Source: CATQHD01 sp965202675 (GTDB taxonomy: Bacteria; Actinomycetota; Acidimicrobiia; Spongiisociales; Spongiisociaceae). From it: a stretch of 64,000 nt of DNA. Below the pieces are notes generated by a model, which saw only the letters and a list, made by a program, of their open reading frames with translations, did not search any database and had not been told where the DNA came from. The position numbers and the translations under genes are program-made. Shown piece by piece: positions 51,677-60,782 of this stretch. Position 1 is the stretch's first letter. Each line of letters opens with the position of its first letter. The stretch lies in the NCBI GenBank assembly GCA_965202675.1, contig OZ241842.1, positions 1,984,001 to 2,048,000 of the forward strand, given 5' to 3'.

Positions 51677-52801
51677 TTAGGCGTTCCGTTCGGCGAAGGG
51701 GAGGGGTTCGGTTACCGCGGTAAGCCGCAGGCCCTCCACCGACGCCTCCAGCGCGGTGCCGGGGGCGGCCGCCGTCCGCTCGACGAGGGCGAAACCGAGG
51801 TTGGCGTCGAAGCGGGGGGAATAGGCCGCCGATGTGAGCCGTCCGACCTGTCGGCCTTCCAGGAAAAGGGGGTAGTGGACCGGGTTGCCCAGGATGGGCT
51901 CGCCTCCCATCCGGACCCCGGTCAGCAAACGGGCCGGCCCCTGCTCGGCGATCTTCATCAGCGCCGCCCGCCCGGCGAAGTCCTCCCCGTCGTAGAAATC
52001 GACCAGGCGGCCGAAGCCCAGCTCGAAGGGGTTGACCGTATCGTCCATGTCGGTTCCGTAGGAGAGGATGCCCCCTTCGATGCGGCGGATATGGTTGGGG
52101 GCGGCGGCCCGGACGCCGTAACGGCGACCTGCCTCGAACAGCAGGTCCCACAGCCACGCACCCCGGGTGCGGTCGGTCAGGAACACCTCGTAGCCGTACT
52201 CGCCCGACCAGCCGGTCCGGGAAACCAGCAGGTTCACTCCGTCCAGGTTCGTCCAGGCGCACCGGTAATAGGGCAGATCGGCCACCTCGCCGCCGAACAC
52301 GTCCGCGACCAGCGGCTTCGACTTGGGACCCTGGATCTGGAGGGGCGAGACATCCGGCTCCCTGACCGCCGCGTCCAGGCCCCTTTCGTAGGCGATGGCC
52401 TGCGCCCAGAGGAGAATGTCGCGGTCGGCCAAAGACAGCCAGAACCGGTCTTTCCCCACCCGCAGGAGCACCGCATCGTCGAGGATTCCCCCGGCGTGGC
52501 TGCAGATGAAGACGTAGCAGGCCCGGCACACTTCCAACCGGGAGGTGTCCCGCGTGCACAGGTACCGGGTGAGCCGCCCCGCGTCGGGGCCCTCGATCTC
52601 GACCTGGCGCTCACCCCCTACATCCCAGATCGTCACGTCCTCCACCAACGCCCGGTATTCATCGAGCAGGCCGGAGTACCGGGCCGGCAGGATCATATGG
52701 TTGTAGATCGTTACCCCGGTCAGCCCGGCCCGGAGGGTCGCCTCGAAGTAGGGCGAAGGCCGCAGCCGCGGCGATCGGATCAGCGGCAGGTCATCGGTCA
52801 T
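51677..52801 (-). CDS. DmdA-like / GcvT-fold demethylase
   Basis: A 374-residue tetrahydrofolate-dependent aminomethyltransferase-fold protein. Several stretches resemble dimethylsulfoniopropionate demethylase (DmdA) as I know it: TIYNHMILP, IWDVGGERQVEIEGPDA, RFWLSLADRDILLWAQ, EPDVSPLQIQGPKSK and RRIEGGILSYGTDM. True glycine-cleavage T proteins lack this combination. DmdA moves a methyl group from DMSP to tetrahydrofolate. Related non-DmdA proteins share many of these motifs, so a betaine or other methylated substrate is equally possible. The ATG at 52801 lies inside the end of the MFS gene (11-base overlap), so the two are coupled. It is not linked to gcvH or gcvP. Confidence 0.75.
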   Translation of the reverse strand: MTDDLPLIRSPRLRPSPYFEATLRAGLTGVTIYNHMILPARYSGLLDEYRALVEDVTIWDVGGERQVEIEGPDAGRLTRYLCTRDTSRLEVCRACYVFICSHAGGILDDAVLLRVGKDRFWLSLADRDILLWAQAIAYERGLDAAVREPDVSPLQIQGPKSKPLVADVFGGEVADLPYYRCAWTNLDGVNLLVSRTGWSGEYGYEVFLTDRTRGAWLWDLLFEAGRRYGVRAAAPNHIRRIEGGILSYGTDMDDTVNPFELGFGRLVDFYDGEDFAGRAALMKIAEQGPARLLTGVRMGGEPILGNPVHYPLFLEGRQVGRLTSAAYSPRFDANLGFALVERTAAAPGTALEASVEGLRLTAVTEPLPFAERNA

Positions 52802-54077
52802 CTGCGCCTCGGTAATCCGGCTCGGAGGAGGATTCCCCCAGCCACAACGACTCGATGGCCTCGGCGAGGTCTTCACCCCGGCCGTCCGCCGGGGTTCGAT
52901 GCCCTGCCCTGAACCACAGCGTGAGCGCCGCCGCCAGCACCGCCAGCACCGCCGTCGGGCCCCGGAAGCTTCCGGTTCGGTCTATCCACGCGCCCGAGAC
53001 GGCGATGGAGACCGCCGCCGACAACGACGCCGCCACCAGCCCGCCCGACACGGCCCGCACCGCCAGAAGGGGAGGGAGGCTGCGGTGGGCGGCCAGGCCG
53101 ATCAACCCCCAGACCGGGAAGTTCAGGACGCCGTACGCCAGCGCCGCCGCCAACAGGGCGGGGTGGGACCACCGGAGGGCAAGCAACCCGAGGAGGGCCG
53201 CATAGGCTCCGGCCATTGCCGATACCACCCCGACGGGCGAGCCGCGGTCGGCCAGCCAGCCCAGGGGCAGGGCGGCCGCCGACCCCGCCCCCGCCGCCAG
53301 CCACCAGGGGAAAGCGGCCGCCAACGGGCTCAGCGCCAATTCGTGGACGGCGATTTCGGCCATGTAGGCGGCGAAGGTCAATCCCGCCAGACCCGACACA
53401 ACGCTCATCAGGATCACCGCCCGGCCGCCCGGTATCAGCAGGATCTGCCGCCAAGCTCCCTCGCGCCCGGTCTCCTCCATACGGAACGGCAGCTCTATCG
53501 GGCGGCGGAAAACCAGCAGGGTTCCGGCGATTGTTGCCGCCGCGGCGGCGGCAGCGATTACGAACGCCCATCTCCACTCCTCCGCTCCGGTCATCGTATG
53601 GACGAAGACGCCGTTCAGCCCGTACCCGATGCCGGTGCCCGCGCTGGCCACGGCCAGAACCCGCCCGTGGTGGCGCGGGTCCACCGCTGCGCCGGCGATG
53701 TTGACGGAGGCGGACCAGCTGACGGGCGCGCAAACGCCGATCACCATCACGGAGAGGGCCAGCATTCCCGGCGAGGACGCCGCCGACGCGGCCAGAAACC
53801 CCGACCCGCAGACCGCCAGACAGAGGATCAGCAGCCCGCGTGAGGGGAGGCGGTCGACCGCCTTGATCCCGAGGGCCGCCCCCAGCCCGTAGGCCGCCAA
53901 CCCGACGGACAGGGCCAAGCCGAGCACCCCGTACCCGGAACGGAAGGATTGGGTGATCCGGGGCAGCATGGCCGCAACAAGACCAACTCCGAACCCGTGG
54001 GTGATCAGGATCACAGACCCCAAAAGAGCCGCCGCCGCGATCGACCCTACGAACCGTCCGCCCTCCGGCGCCCCCAT
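52791..54077 (-). CDS. MFS transporter coupled to the DmdA-like gene
   Basis: A 12-helix major facilitator protein of 428 residues. The ATG at 54077 was chosen over an in-frame TTG six codons upstream because AGGA lies 7 bases before it. The inter-half loop and the repeated small-residue helices are typical (for example GWLADRGSPVGVVSAM). Overlap with the demethylase gene suggests that it imports the substrate of that enzyme or exports its product. The C-terminal 35 residues are acidic and cytoplasmic. Confidence 0.85.
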   Translation of the reverse strand: MGAPEGGRFVGSIAAAALLGSVILITHGFGVGLVAAMLPRITQSFRSGYGVLGLALSVGLAAYGLGAALGIKAVDRLPSRGLLILCLAVCGSGFLAASAASSPGMLALSVMVIGVCAPVSWSASVNIAGAAVDPRHHGRVLAVASAGTGIGYGLNGVFVHTMTGAEEWRWAFVIAAAAAAATIAGTLLVFRRPIELPFRMEETGREGAWRQILLIPGGRAVILMSVVSGLAGLTFAAYMAEIAVHELALSPLAAAFPWWLAAGAGSAAALPLGWLADRGSPVGVVSAMAGAYAALLGLLALRWSHPALLAAALAYGVLNFPVWGLIGLAAHRSLPPLLAVRAVSGGLVAASLSAAVSIAVSGAWIDRTGSFRGPTAVLAVLAAALTLWFRAGHRTPADGRGEDLAEAIESLWLGESSSEPDYRGADDR

Positions 54078-54314
54078 CGCCGTTCCTACGGTCAACCGCG
54101 CACACGACGCAATACCGCAAAGGGTTGCGGGGCTCGCCGCGGCGCTCGGAGGACGGCCATGTCCGCAGTGTAAAAGAAACGGGCGCAGCGGCGGGAAGCG
54201 TACTTCCGGGCCGCTGCCGATTACCTGGACGGCTGGAAGCGTCGATAGGAGGCCGGCTCTGCGCCCCGGCGGTGACCGCGCCCCGCTCTCTTCGCCGAAC
54301 GGATGGCCTGAGCG

Positions 54315-54875
54315 TCAGGCTGGCCGGGTTCCTTCGGGGCCGGCGGCGCCGCGATTGCGTTCCTGTATTCGGTACAGCTCAGGGAGGGCGGCCAGGTCCG
54401 GTTCCCGGCGGAGAGCCTGCTTTGCTTCGATGATGTCGTCGAGGTGCGCTATCAAGACGGCGGTTCCATATATACGGACAGTGCGGGCCTTGGGCAGGAG
54501 CGCATCGTAATCGGCCAGGTTGCCGGCCCGGGTCGGGGCGCCCGAAACGACATCGAGGTCGCCGTGGCGGGTGCGCCAGGCAGATACCTCAAAGGACGAC
54601 AGGGACTGTCCGTCGATGGGGAAGTCGACGACGGCTCGGGAACCAGGGGTGTCTCCTTCCACGCGCAACCGGGCGCCCATCGCGACGAGAGCGTCCGCAA
54701 GCCGGCCGAGGTTGCCGTCCTGCCATTGCGGGGTTATGTCGAAGCCTCTGGTTACGCGGTGAGAACCGTGGGCCGCGGCGGCGATGCCTCCTATGACTAT
54801 GTAGACCACCTTGTGCTCGGCGAGGGTGTCGACCATTTCCCTGGTCGAGAGAGCGGGCGCGTCAGGGTCGCTCAT
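54315..54875 (-). CDS. Nucleotidyltransferase-fold protein paired with an XRE regulator
   Basis: A 186-residue protein starting at the ATG at 54875, which overlaps the regulator stop as ATGA. The core IVIGGIAAAAHGSHRVTRGFDI matches the GG-x-A-x-x-x-G motif of minimal nucleotidyltransferases in its first part. The DxD metal pair is altered: relatives have R-x-T-x-D-x-D, while here the first Asp is Gly (RGFDI). A later Asp in HGDLDVV is kept. XRE/nucleotidyltransferase pairs often act as toxin-antitoxin systems, and this is the likely class. Activity may be impaired by the lost Asp. Confidence 0.7.
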   Translation of the reverse strand: MSDPDAPALSTREMVDTLAEHKVVYIVIGGIAAAAHGSHRVTRGFDITPQWQDGNLGRLADALVAMGARLRVEGDTPGSRAVVDFPIDGQSLSSFEVSAWRTRHGDLDVVSGAPTRAGNLADYDALLPKARTVRIYGTAVLIAHLDDIIEAKQALRREPDLAALPELYRIQERNRGAAGPEGTRPA

Positions 54876-55222
54876 GGGGAGAGGCCCGAACGGAGCTGGG
54901 ACACCAGCGATGCGTAGGCGTCGTTGGCGGATAAGCGTTCTTCCACTTTCTGTTCCAGCGCTGTGGAGGAGAGCAGCTCGTGATCGGGCCGGTCTGCAAG
55001 CTTCAGCTCCAGGTGCATGCCGCAGGCTTCGACGATCCGGATGAGGGTTCCGATCTCCGGCAGGACCAGGGCCCGTTCGTACCGGCTGATCTCGGCCTGC
55101 GATGTCCCGGCCCGCTCGGCCAGCTCGGCCTGGGTGTACCCCGCTCTCCGACGCGCCTCGCGGATAATCGACCACGCCGGCCATCGGGCCGGATCGATCC
55201 GTCGTTTGGGCGCCGCAACCAT
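54872..55222 (-). CDS. XRE-family helix-turn-helix regulator
   Basis: A 116-residue DNA-binding protein. The Cro/C1-type helix-turn-helix is clear: IIREARRRAGYTQAELAERAGTSQAEISRYER spans about residues 19-50 (read in two parts, first helix then recognition helix). Behind it, LPEIGTLIRIVEACG is a typical XRE tail, and the C-terminus is a charged extension. It is the first gene of a two-gene operon with the nucleotidyltransferase. An AT-rich segment with TATAGCATATA just upstream probably holds its promoter and an operator for autoregulation. Confidence 0.85.
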   Translation of the reverse strand: MVAAPKRRIDPARWPAWSIIREARRRAGYTQAELAERAGTSQAEISRYERALVLPEIGTLIRIVEACGMHLELKLADRPDHELLSSTALEQKVEERLSANDAYASLVSQLRSGLSP

Positions 55223-55331
55223 CCTGTTATGTGTTATAGCATATATTCAGGAGTCCTCGGACCATTACGTTGGGCCCGAGCGTCCAAGCCGACCTCAGGG
55301 AAGTACATCCAAAGTTGTGCGGCGCTCGAAA

Positions 55332-55353
55332 TTCTAGGGAAAATACCTATAAT
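55332..55353. repeat. 22-bp direct repeat, copy 1, before the AAA ATPase gene
   Basis: Core TCTAGGGAAAATACCT, 21 of 22 bases identical to 55393-55414. Each copy contains the dyad TAGG-N7-CCTA, so it could be a protein-binding site; spacing between copies is 61 bases. Confidence 0.75.
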
Positions 55354-55392
55354 CCAGCGCAAAGTTGGGATTTTTGCTAAGAATTTGCTAGT

Positions 55393-55414
55393 TTCTAGGG
55401 AAAATACCTGTAAT
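55393..55414. repeat. 22-bp direct repeat, copy 2
   Basis: Second copy of the repeat at 55332-55353 with one transition; ends 45 bases before the ATPase start. Confidence 0.75.
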
Positions 55415-55458
55415 TTGGACAATCCGGGGTTCTGGGGTCGGAATCGGGAGGAGATGGG

Positions 55459-57507
55459 ATGGCGGGGCGGCCGATGTTCAGGCGGCGGGTGCTCGATAGG
55501 GCGCTCGAGGCCATGCGCAGCTTTCCGGTGGTGATGCTGCAGGGGCCGAGGATGGTGGGCAAGACCACCCTGCTCGAGGAGATGGCCGGGCGTTTGGGCG
55601 GGGCTGTCGTCGATCTCGACCACCCGGGCGCCAGGTCGAAGGTCAGGGCCGACCCCGACTCGGCGGTCACCGGACCCGGCCCTGGGTTCATCGACGAATA
55701 TCAGAAGATGCCGGAGTTGCTCAACTACATAAAGGCCCGGCTCAACGTCGATGGGTCCCCCGGCCGGTTTGTGTTAACCGGATCGTCCCGTCACGAGGCT
55801 CTGCCCAGGGGCGTCCAGGCGTTGACCGGCCGGTTGCTCAGGCTGCCTGTTCTGCCCCTGTCGCAGACCGAGATAGCCGGGGCGGGGGGCAACTTCATCG
55901 AAAATATGTTCGACAGCCCGGAGGCGTTCGCTTCCTCCGGCGGCGGCGGCCGCGAAGACTATGCGGCGAGGGTCGTTGCAGGGGGGTTCCCCATGCAGGT
56001 CAACAGCCGCGATGACCGAGAGCGCCGGGGGATGATTGAGCAGTACCTCCGGCTGTCGATCGAGGTGGACGCCCGCGAGCTGCTGCGGGTGCACCGGCCC
56101 GAGGCCCTTTCCTGCTTTCTGCAGCGGCTGGCCGCCCAGACCGGGCAGATCCTCAACATGGCCAAGGCGGGCGGTGATGTGGGCGTCAAGGCCGGCGCCG
56201 CCGAGAACTACACCAGGCTCTTGGAGGCTGTCTTCATCCTGCGGCGGCTGCCGGCGTGGCGGAAGACCGCCCGCGGTCCGGTCCGCCGCCCCAAGATATA
56301 CGTCCTCGATTCGGGGGTGGCCGCCCACCTGCTCGGTTTCACGGCGGAGAGGCTGCGCAGCAACGCCCCTTTTGCCGCCGAGCAGTTCGGTCATCTGCTG
56401 GAGACCTTCGCGGTGGGCGAGATTTGGAAGGCGGCCTCGTGGCTGGAAGACGCCCCCATGTACAAGGTCGGGTATTGGAAGCACCGGAGCGGCGCCGAGG
56501 TCGATCTGGTGATCGAACGTCCGGACGACGGCGCGGTGATCGCCCTCGAGGTCAAGGCCGCCCAACAGGTCCGGCCCGATGACACCAAGGGGCTCCGCCT
56601 GCTGCGGGACGAGCTGGGGGAGCGCTTCAGGGCCGGCGCCGTGCTCTACACCGGTCGTGAAATATACCGCCTGCCCGACGGCCTGTACGCGATGCCCATC
56701 GAAGCGGTGTGGCAAGGGGAGGCCGTCGAACAGCCCGGCCCCGACCGGCGCCGGCATGGAGGAGGGAAGGTTCGCGCGCCGGGCGGGCTTCGGGCTGCGG
56801 GCGAGGCCGCCGCCGAGGATGCATTGCCGCCGCCGGTCCGCGCCGCCGCCGACCGGATGCTGGAGATGCTGAATCCGGGGGAGTCGGCTTACTGGGAGAT
56901 AGCGGTCACGCCGTCAGAGCCGGTGCACTTCGACGACTTCTATTCCTCGGCGGGCGTTCGCGGCGCCCTGATGGAACTGCAGACCCGTTATCCGGGGCGG
57001 CGGGCCTTCGGCCTCGGCCATCAAGGGGCGGTGCAGACCATCGGCGAGTGCGCAGCCCTGCTTGACGCCGGCCGGGGGATCCTGGTGCATCCGGCGGGAA
57101 CTGTGGCGGCGGCGGCCTTGGGCATCGATGCAGAGTTCCGGGATTTCCTGGGATGGTCGGACGACCTTGAAGACAGGCATCTCATCGCCAGGCACGAAGT
57201 ACTGAACCAGTGGCCGCTGGAGATCGCCCTCTTCATCCATGAGCAGCTCCGGCCCTGCCTTCCGGCCGGGGAGTTGATCTTCTGGTCGGCGGGCAGGCGG
57301 CTTCTGACCGGACGGCCCGCCCTCCTGCTGGGGGATGAGCAAGGATCGCCGCCCTCGCTGACACCCGCGGTGGTCGACAACCCCTACCGCAAGAGAATCC
57401 TATCCACGGGCGATCCCGAGGTCGACGCCTACCACCTGAAGGCGTCCTTCTACGAATGGTTCGGCATTCCCGCCGCCGACCTACCGGAAGCCGGCAGGGC
57501 CGTATAG
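55459..57507 (+). CDS. AAA ATPase with DUF4143 and an extra C-terminal domain
   Basis: A 682-residue protein. Residues about 1-200 are the AAA_14 ATPase with Walker A GPRMVGKTTL and Walker B FIDEYQKMPELL. Residues about 215-420 are DUF4143, which includes a nuclease-like signature GAEVDLVIE...IALEVKAAQQV. Most relatives stop near residue 420-450. Here a disordered link (about 425-460) leads to some 220 residues of unknown fold (FDDFYSSAGVRGALMELQ, RHEVLNQWPLEIALFIHEQL, DNPYRKRIL). Such ATPases are common, poorly understood accessory genes. The ATG is preceded by AGGAG and by two 22-bp direct repeats, which suggests local regulation. Confidence 0.8.
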   Translation: MAGRPMFRRRVLDRALEAMRSFPVVMLQGPRMVGKTTLLEEMAGRLGGAVVDLDHPGARSKVRADPDSAVTGPGPGFIDEYQKMPELLNYIKARLNVDGSPGRFVLTGSSRHEALPRGVQALTGRLLRLPVLPLSQTEIAGAGGNFIENMFDSPEAFASSGGGGREDYAARVVAGGFPMQVNSRDDRERRGMIEQYLRLSIEVDARELLRVHRPEALSCFLQRLAAQTGQILNMAKAGGDVGVKAGAAENYTRLLEAVFILRRLPAWRKTARGPVRRPKIYVLDSGVAAHLLGFTAERLRSNAPFAAEQFGHLLETFAVGEIWKAASWLEDAPMYKVGYWKHRSGAEVDLVIERPDDGAVIALEVKAAQQVRPDDTKGLRLLRDELGERFRAGAVLYTGREIYRLPDGLYAMPIEAVWQGEAVEQPGPDRRRHGGGKVRAPGGLRAAGEAAAEDALPPPVRAAADRMLEMLNPGESAYWEIAVTPSEPVHFDDFYSSAGVRGALMELQTRYPGRRAFGLGHQGAVQTIGECAALLDAGRGILVHPAGTVAAAALGIDAEFRDFLGWSDDLEDRHLIARHEVLNQWPLEIALFIHEQLRPCLPAGELIFWSAGRRLLTGRPALLLGDEQGSPPSLTPAVVDNPYRKRILSTGDPEVDAYHLKASFYEWFGIPAADLPEAGRAV

Positions 57508-57542
57508 CCTTCTCGCCTCTGCCCGGTCGGGCGGGGGGCGGA

Positions 57543-58876
57543 TCACGCGGAGGCGGGTCCTTCCCGCAGCCGGGCGGCGAGATCTTCAGGGGCGGTGAAG
57601 ACCACTTGCCGGCCTTCCTTGTAGTCGTTGAGCCATCCATGGTTCTGTAGGGTGAGTAGATCAGTGCGCGCTGTTTGTCGGGATACGTTGTGGCTGCGGG
57701 CATGGCTCTGGTATGTGTAGCGGGTCCCCGGTTTTCTCAGGGCGTGGCCGAGCAACGCCCTTTGCCGGTGGTTCAAACCCGGTAGTTCCCCCGCCGCCTG
57801 CTCCGCGGCGCGGGTTCGTTCAATGGTCTTGTCAACGTAATTTGCCAATTCCTCGAATGCCCGTCCCATGACATCGAGCTGGTGGAGGAGGAAGTACGTC
57901 AGGTCATTGTCGTCGGTCTCGGAATGGATGAAGGCGCGTCCGTATTGTGCGGGTGCACCCAGGATGATCTTCGAGATAGAGACGAATTCGACCAGCCAGT
58001 ACCCGGCCCGCAGGGCGTCCAGTAGAACAGGGCGCGGGCGGTGCGTCCGTTGCCGTCGACGAACGGATGCACGTAGGCCAGCCAGAAGTGCAGCATGATC
58101 GCCTTGACCAAAGGGTGGGTGAACGGTCCGTGCTCGTCGTTGGCGAACTCGCAGAGCTGATCGATGCGCTCCGGGATCTCCTCCGCCGGCGGCGGCTTGT
58201 GCACCAGATCTTCATCTCGGTCGTAAACGGCCACCCTGGCCTCGCCCGGTTGTTGAAACCGCCCGGCGTCCGCCGGTTCTTCCAGGGTTCCATCGGTGAG
58301 CTCTGCATGCAGCTCCATCAGCAGGGCCGGGGTCAGATCCTGCGTTGCGGCCTCCCCGATCCGGCGAATGGCCCGGTAGTTGTTGATGATCATCCGCTCC
58401 GATCGGTCGCGGGGTTGCCGTCCTGCCCTCAGCATTTCCTTCGCCACTCGGCGGGTAGTAGCGGCGCCTTCGAGCAGTGAAGAGGAGATGGCTTCTTCGA
58501 TCATCCCCCGCACCATGTACCGGTCGCGGGTGGTTCGGTCCACGACCGCGGCGGGCGCGGCCAGCCGGCCGGCGGCGCGCAGGTCCAGGTGGTGCAACCG
58601 CTCCAGAAGCGGGTCGACGAGGCTGTAGGTGAACGGTTCGCCGCGCGTGTCCATCAGATCGGTCGGTCGGGCGGACAGATGCCGCGTCAGGCGCATTCCC
58701 ATCCACCATTGCTCCCGGGTGAGCCCCTCGGGGGGTTTCCGCCTGCGTACCTCGTCCCAGTGCAGGTAGCGGCCGTTTACGGCGGCGCCGATTTCGACCA
58801 GCCTGCTCAATATTTGGGGGCCGACGCCCTCCAGCGCAGTGGACATCGGCGGCGGTCGTGCTATTCGGATGGTCAT
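57543..58876 (-). pseudogene. Fic-family protein with a frameshift after the catalytic motif
   Basis: Fic proteins transfer AMP to target proteins. The N-terminal part from the ATG at 58876 contains the inhibitory helix motif SSLLEG (S-x-x-x-E-G) and the catalytic loop HPFVDGNGRTAR. About 10 residues later the coding frame changes near 58011-58023: the expected continuation ALRAGYWLVEFVSISKII is in the next frame and runs without stop to 57543 through a winged-helix C-terminus (SHNVSRQTARTDLLTLQNHG). One missing base explains it. The restored product would be about 444 residues, normal for the family. Either a sequencing or assembly error or a recent inactivation. The catalytic His is still encoded before the break. 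Confidence 0.82.
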
Positions 58877-58935
58877 TTCTGCTCCGAGTGGTGGGGGCTT
58901 CCTGCCGGGGACAGCAAGTGCAGGCAAGTGTATAA

Positions 58936-58966
58936 TTTAGTGCTAAGAAGTGCTAATTTAGCACTT
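58936..58966. promoter_or_regulatory. Perfect 19-bp palindrome upstream of the Fic gene
   Basis: AAGTGCTAA-T-TTAGCACTT at 58948-58966 is a perfect dyad, with a related half (TTAGTGCTAA) at 58937-58946. It lies 60-90 bases before the Fic start, next to TATAAT (58931-58936). A winged-helix or XRE-type repressor, possibly the Fic C-terminal domain, could bind here. Confidence 0.6.
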
Positions 58967-58998
58967 GGGTGGGTTCCGCTCTCGACAGGGGCGGCGGG

Positions 58999-59994
58999 TT
59001 ATCCGTCTTCTCGGGCGAGGCCTCGGCGGCGGATTATCTCGGCGGTGATGGCGGGCACCACCTCGTGGAGGTCGGCGATCACGGCCCAGTCGGCTTTGGT
59101 GACCATCGGGGCGTCGCGGTCGGTGTTGACGGCCAGGACGTGCTTGGCGTTCATCATGCCCACCCAATGCTGGATGGCGCCCGAGATGCCGCAGGCGATG
59201 TAGAGGTCGGGCGCTACGACCGTTCCGGTCTGGCCCACCTGGAACTTGTGGTTCTTCCAACCGTTGTTGGTAACCACCCGCGAGCAGCCCACCGCGCCGC
59301 CCAGCAGCTCGGCCAGCTCCTCGATGCCGGCGAAACCCTCGGCGCTGCCCACGCCCCGCCCCCCGCTCACCACCACCGGCGCGGTGGCCAGGGTGATCCC
59401 TTCGGTGAGGGTCACCCGGTCCTGCACCATGGTTGCGGCGGCCGACTCGTCGAGCTCCGGGGTGAACACCGAGCGCCGCCCGCCGTCCGCAGCCGGGGAG
59501 GGGGCGGCCTCGGTGCTGTGCGGAGCGAGCGTTACCAGCTTGGTCGGGGCCGACAGCCGGGCCTGCTCGTGGAGGCTGCCGCCCCAACGGACCCGGGTCA
59601 TCGTCCAGTCGGCGCCGTCGGCTTCGATCTCCAGGCAGTTGGCGGCCATCGCCAGGTCCATCCTCGCCCCGGCCCCGGCCATGACCTCGTTGCCCCGATC
59701 GGTGCCGGTTGCCATGACCGCCGCCGCGTCGAGGGCGCCGGCCAGCTGGACCAGGCTGTCGGCCCACGCGTCGGGTCCGTAATCGGTGAGCATCGGATGC
59801 CGGACCAGATGGGTCTCCTCCGCGCCGTAGGGGTCGATCTCGTCCGCGACCGCGTCCGCCCCCTCGCCGATCACCGCCGCATGGAGCCGGGCGTCCATGG
59901 CCTCGGCCAGCAGGCGGGCCCCGGTGAGGCCGCCGAGCGCCGTCTCTTCGATCCGGCCGCGGTCGTGCTCGACCAGGTAGAGGAAAACGCTCAC
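58999..59994 (-). CDS. etfA: Electron transfer flavoprotein subunit alpha
   Basis: FAD-carrying ETF subunit accepting electrons from flavin dehydrogenases. The 331-residue protein has the C-terminal FAD domain with SGGRGVGSAEGF, NHKFQVGQTGTVVAPDLYIA, CGISGAIQHWVGM and ADLHEVVPAI, all typical of EtfA. The start overlaps the etfB stop (ATGA). The neighbouring dehydrogenase is a dimethylglycine-dehydrogenase-like enzyme, a known ETF partner family in mitochondria. The acyl-CoA dehydrogenase of the carnitine operon may use the same ETF. Confidence 0.95.
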   Translation of the reverse strand: MSVFLYLVEHDRGRIEETALGGLTGARLLAEAMDARLHAAVIGEGADAVADEIDPYGAEETHLVRHPMLTDYGPDAWADSLVQLAGALDAAAVMATGTDRGNEVMAGAGARMDLAMAANCLEIEADGADWTMTRVRWGGSLHEQARLSAPTKLVTLAPHSTEAAPSPAADGGRRSVFTPELDESAAATMVQDRVTLTEGITLATAPVVVSGGRGVGSAEGFAGIEELAELLGGAVGCSRVVTNNGWKNHKFQVGQTGTVVAPDLYIACGISGAIQHWVGMMNAKHVLAVNTDRDAPMVTKADWAVIADLHEVVPAITAEIIRRRGLAREDG

Positions 59995-60758
59995 AGCAGG
60001 CCCAGCCCCTCCATGATGTCGGCGACGGCCGGGGCCGCATCCGCCCCCTCGCCGAGGATCTCAACGGCGCCGCCTTCCGCGGGCGGGGTAACCAGCATCA
60101 CCTTGGACTGCCCGCTCGACCCGGCCGCCGGCTCGATCCGTTCTACCGCAGCCTTGCGGGCGGCCATCCGGCCCTTCAAGGTCGGGTAGCGGGGCAGGTT
60201 GATGCCTTCCTTGACCCCGACCGCCGCCGGGAGCGGCAGCCGGTACACCTCCGAACCAGAGGGGGTCTCGCGCCGGAGGGTCACCGACCCGTTCTCTACG
60301 TCGATGCCCTTCACGCCGTTGACGATGGGCCGGCCCAGCGCTCTGGCGGTCCGGACGCCCACCTGGTAGCCGCCGGAGTCGGCCGACTCGTTGCCGAACA
60401 GGATCAGGTCGAACGGTTCGCCCGCGGCGCCCTCCAGTCCGGCGGCCGCGGCGGCCAGGGCCTTGGAGGTGGACACCGGATCCCAGTCGGGGATGCCGGT
60501 CGGCAGGAGCACCAAGGAATCCGCCCCCACCGCCGCCGCCGAACGCAGCTGCTCCTCGGCCTCCGGCGCCCCCAGCGTCATCACCGTCACCGAACCCCCC
60601 TCCCGCTCTGCGATCTGCACCGCTTCTTCGACCGCGCACTCCTCATGGGGGCTGACGGTGAACCCCAGCAGGGCGGCGTCTATGTCCTGGGCGTCGGGGG
60701 TCAGGACGATCCTCGCCCCCGGCGCCGGAACCCGCTTGACGCACACCAGTATCCGCAC
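59991..60758 (-). CDS. etfB: Electron transfer flavoprotein subunit beta
   Basis: AMP-binding ETF subunit. The 255-residue protein opens with RILVCVKRVPAPGARI and has SPHEECAVEEAVQIAE, LILFGNESADSGGYQVG and GINLPRYPTLKGRMAARK, family signatures including the recognition loop region. It starts 25 bases after the flavoprotein dehydrogenase stop and overlaps etfA by 4 bases. Confidence 0.95.
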   Translation of the reverse strand: MRILVCVKRVPAPGARIVLTPDAQDIDAALLGFTVSPHEECAVEEAVQIAEREGGSVTVMTLGAPEAEEQLRSAAAVGADSLVLLPTGIPDWDPVSTSKALAAAAAGLEGAAGEPFDLILFGNESADSGGYQVGVRTARALGRPIVNGVKGIDVENGSVTLRRETPSGSEVYRLPLPAAVGVKEGINLPRYPTLKGRMAARKAAVERIEPAAGSSGQSKVMLVTPPAEGGAVEILGEGADAAPAVADIMEGLGLL

Positions 60759-60782
60759 GGGGTTACCCCGGAGCCCCGTTGT

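Noticed and set aside
51677..52801. Glycine cleavage T protein (gcvT)
   Set aside because: No gcvH or gcvP neighbour, and the motifs fit DmdA-like proteins better.
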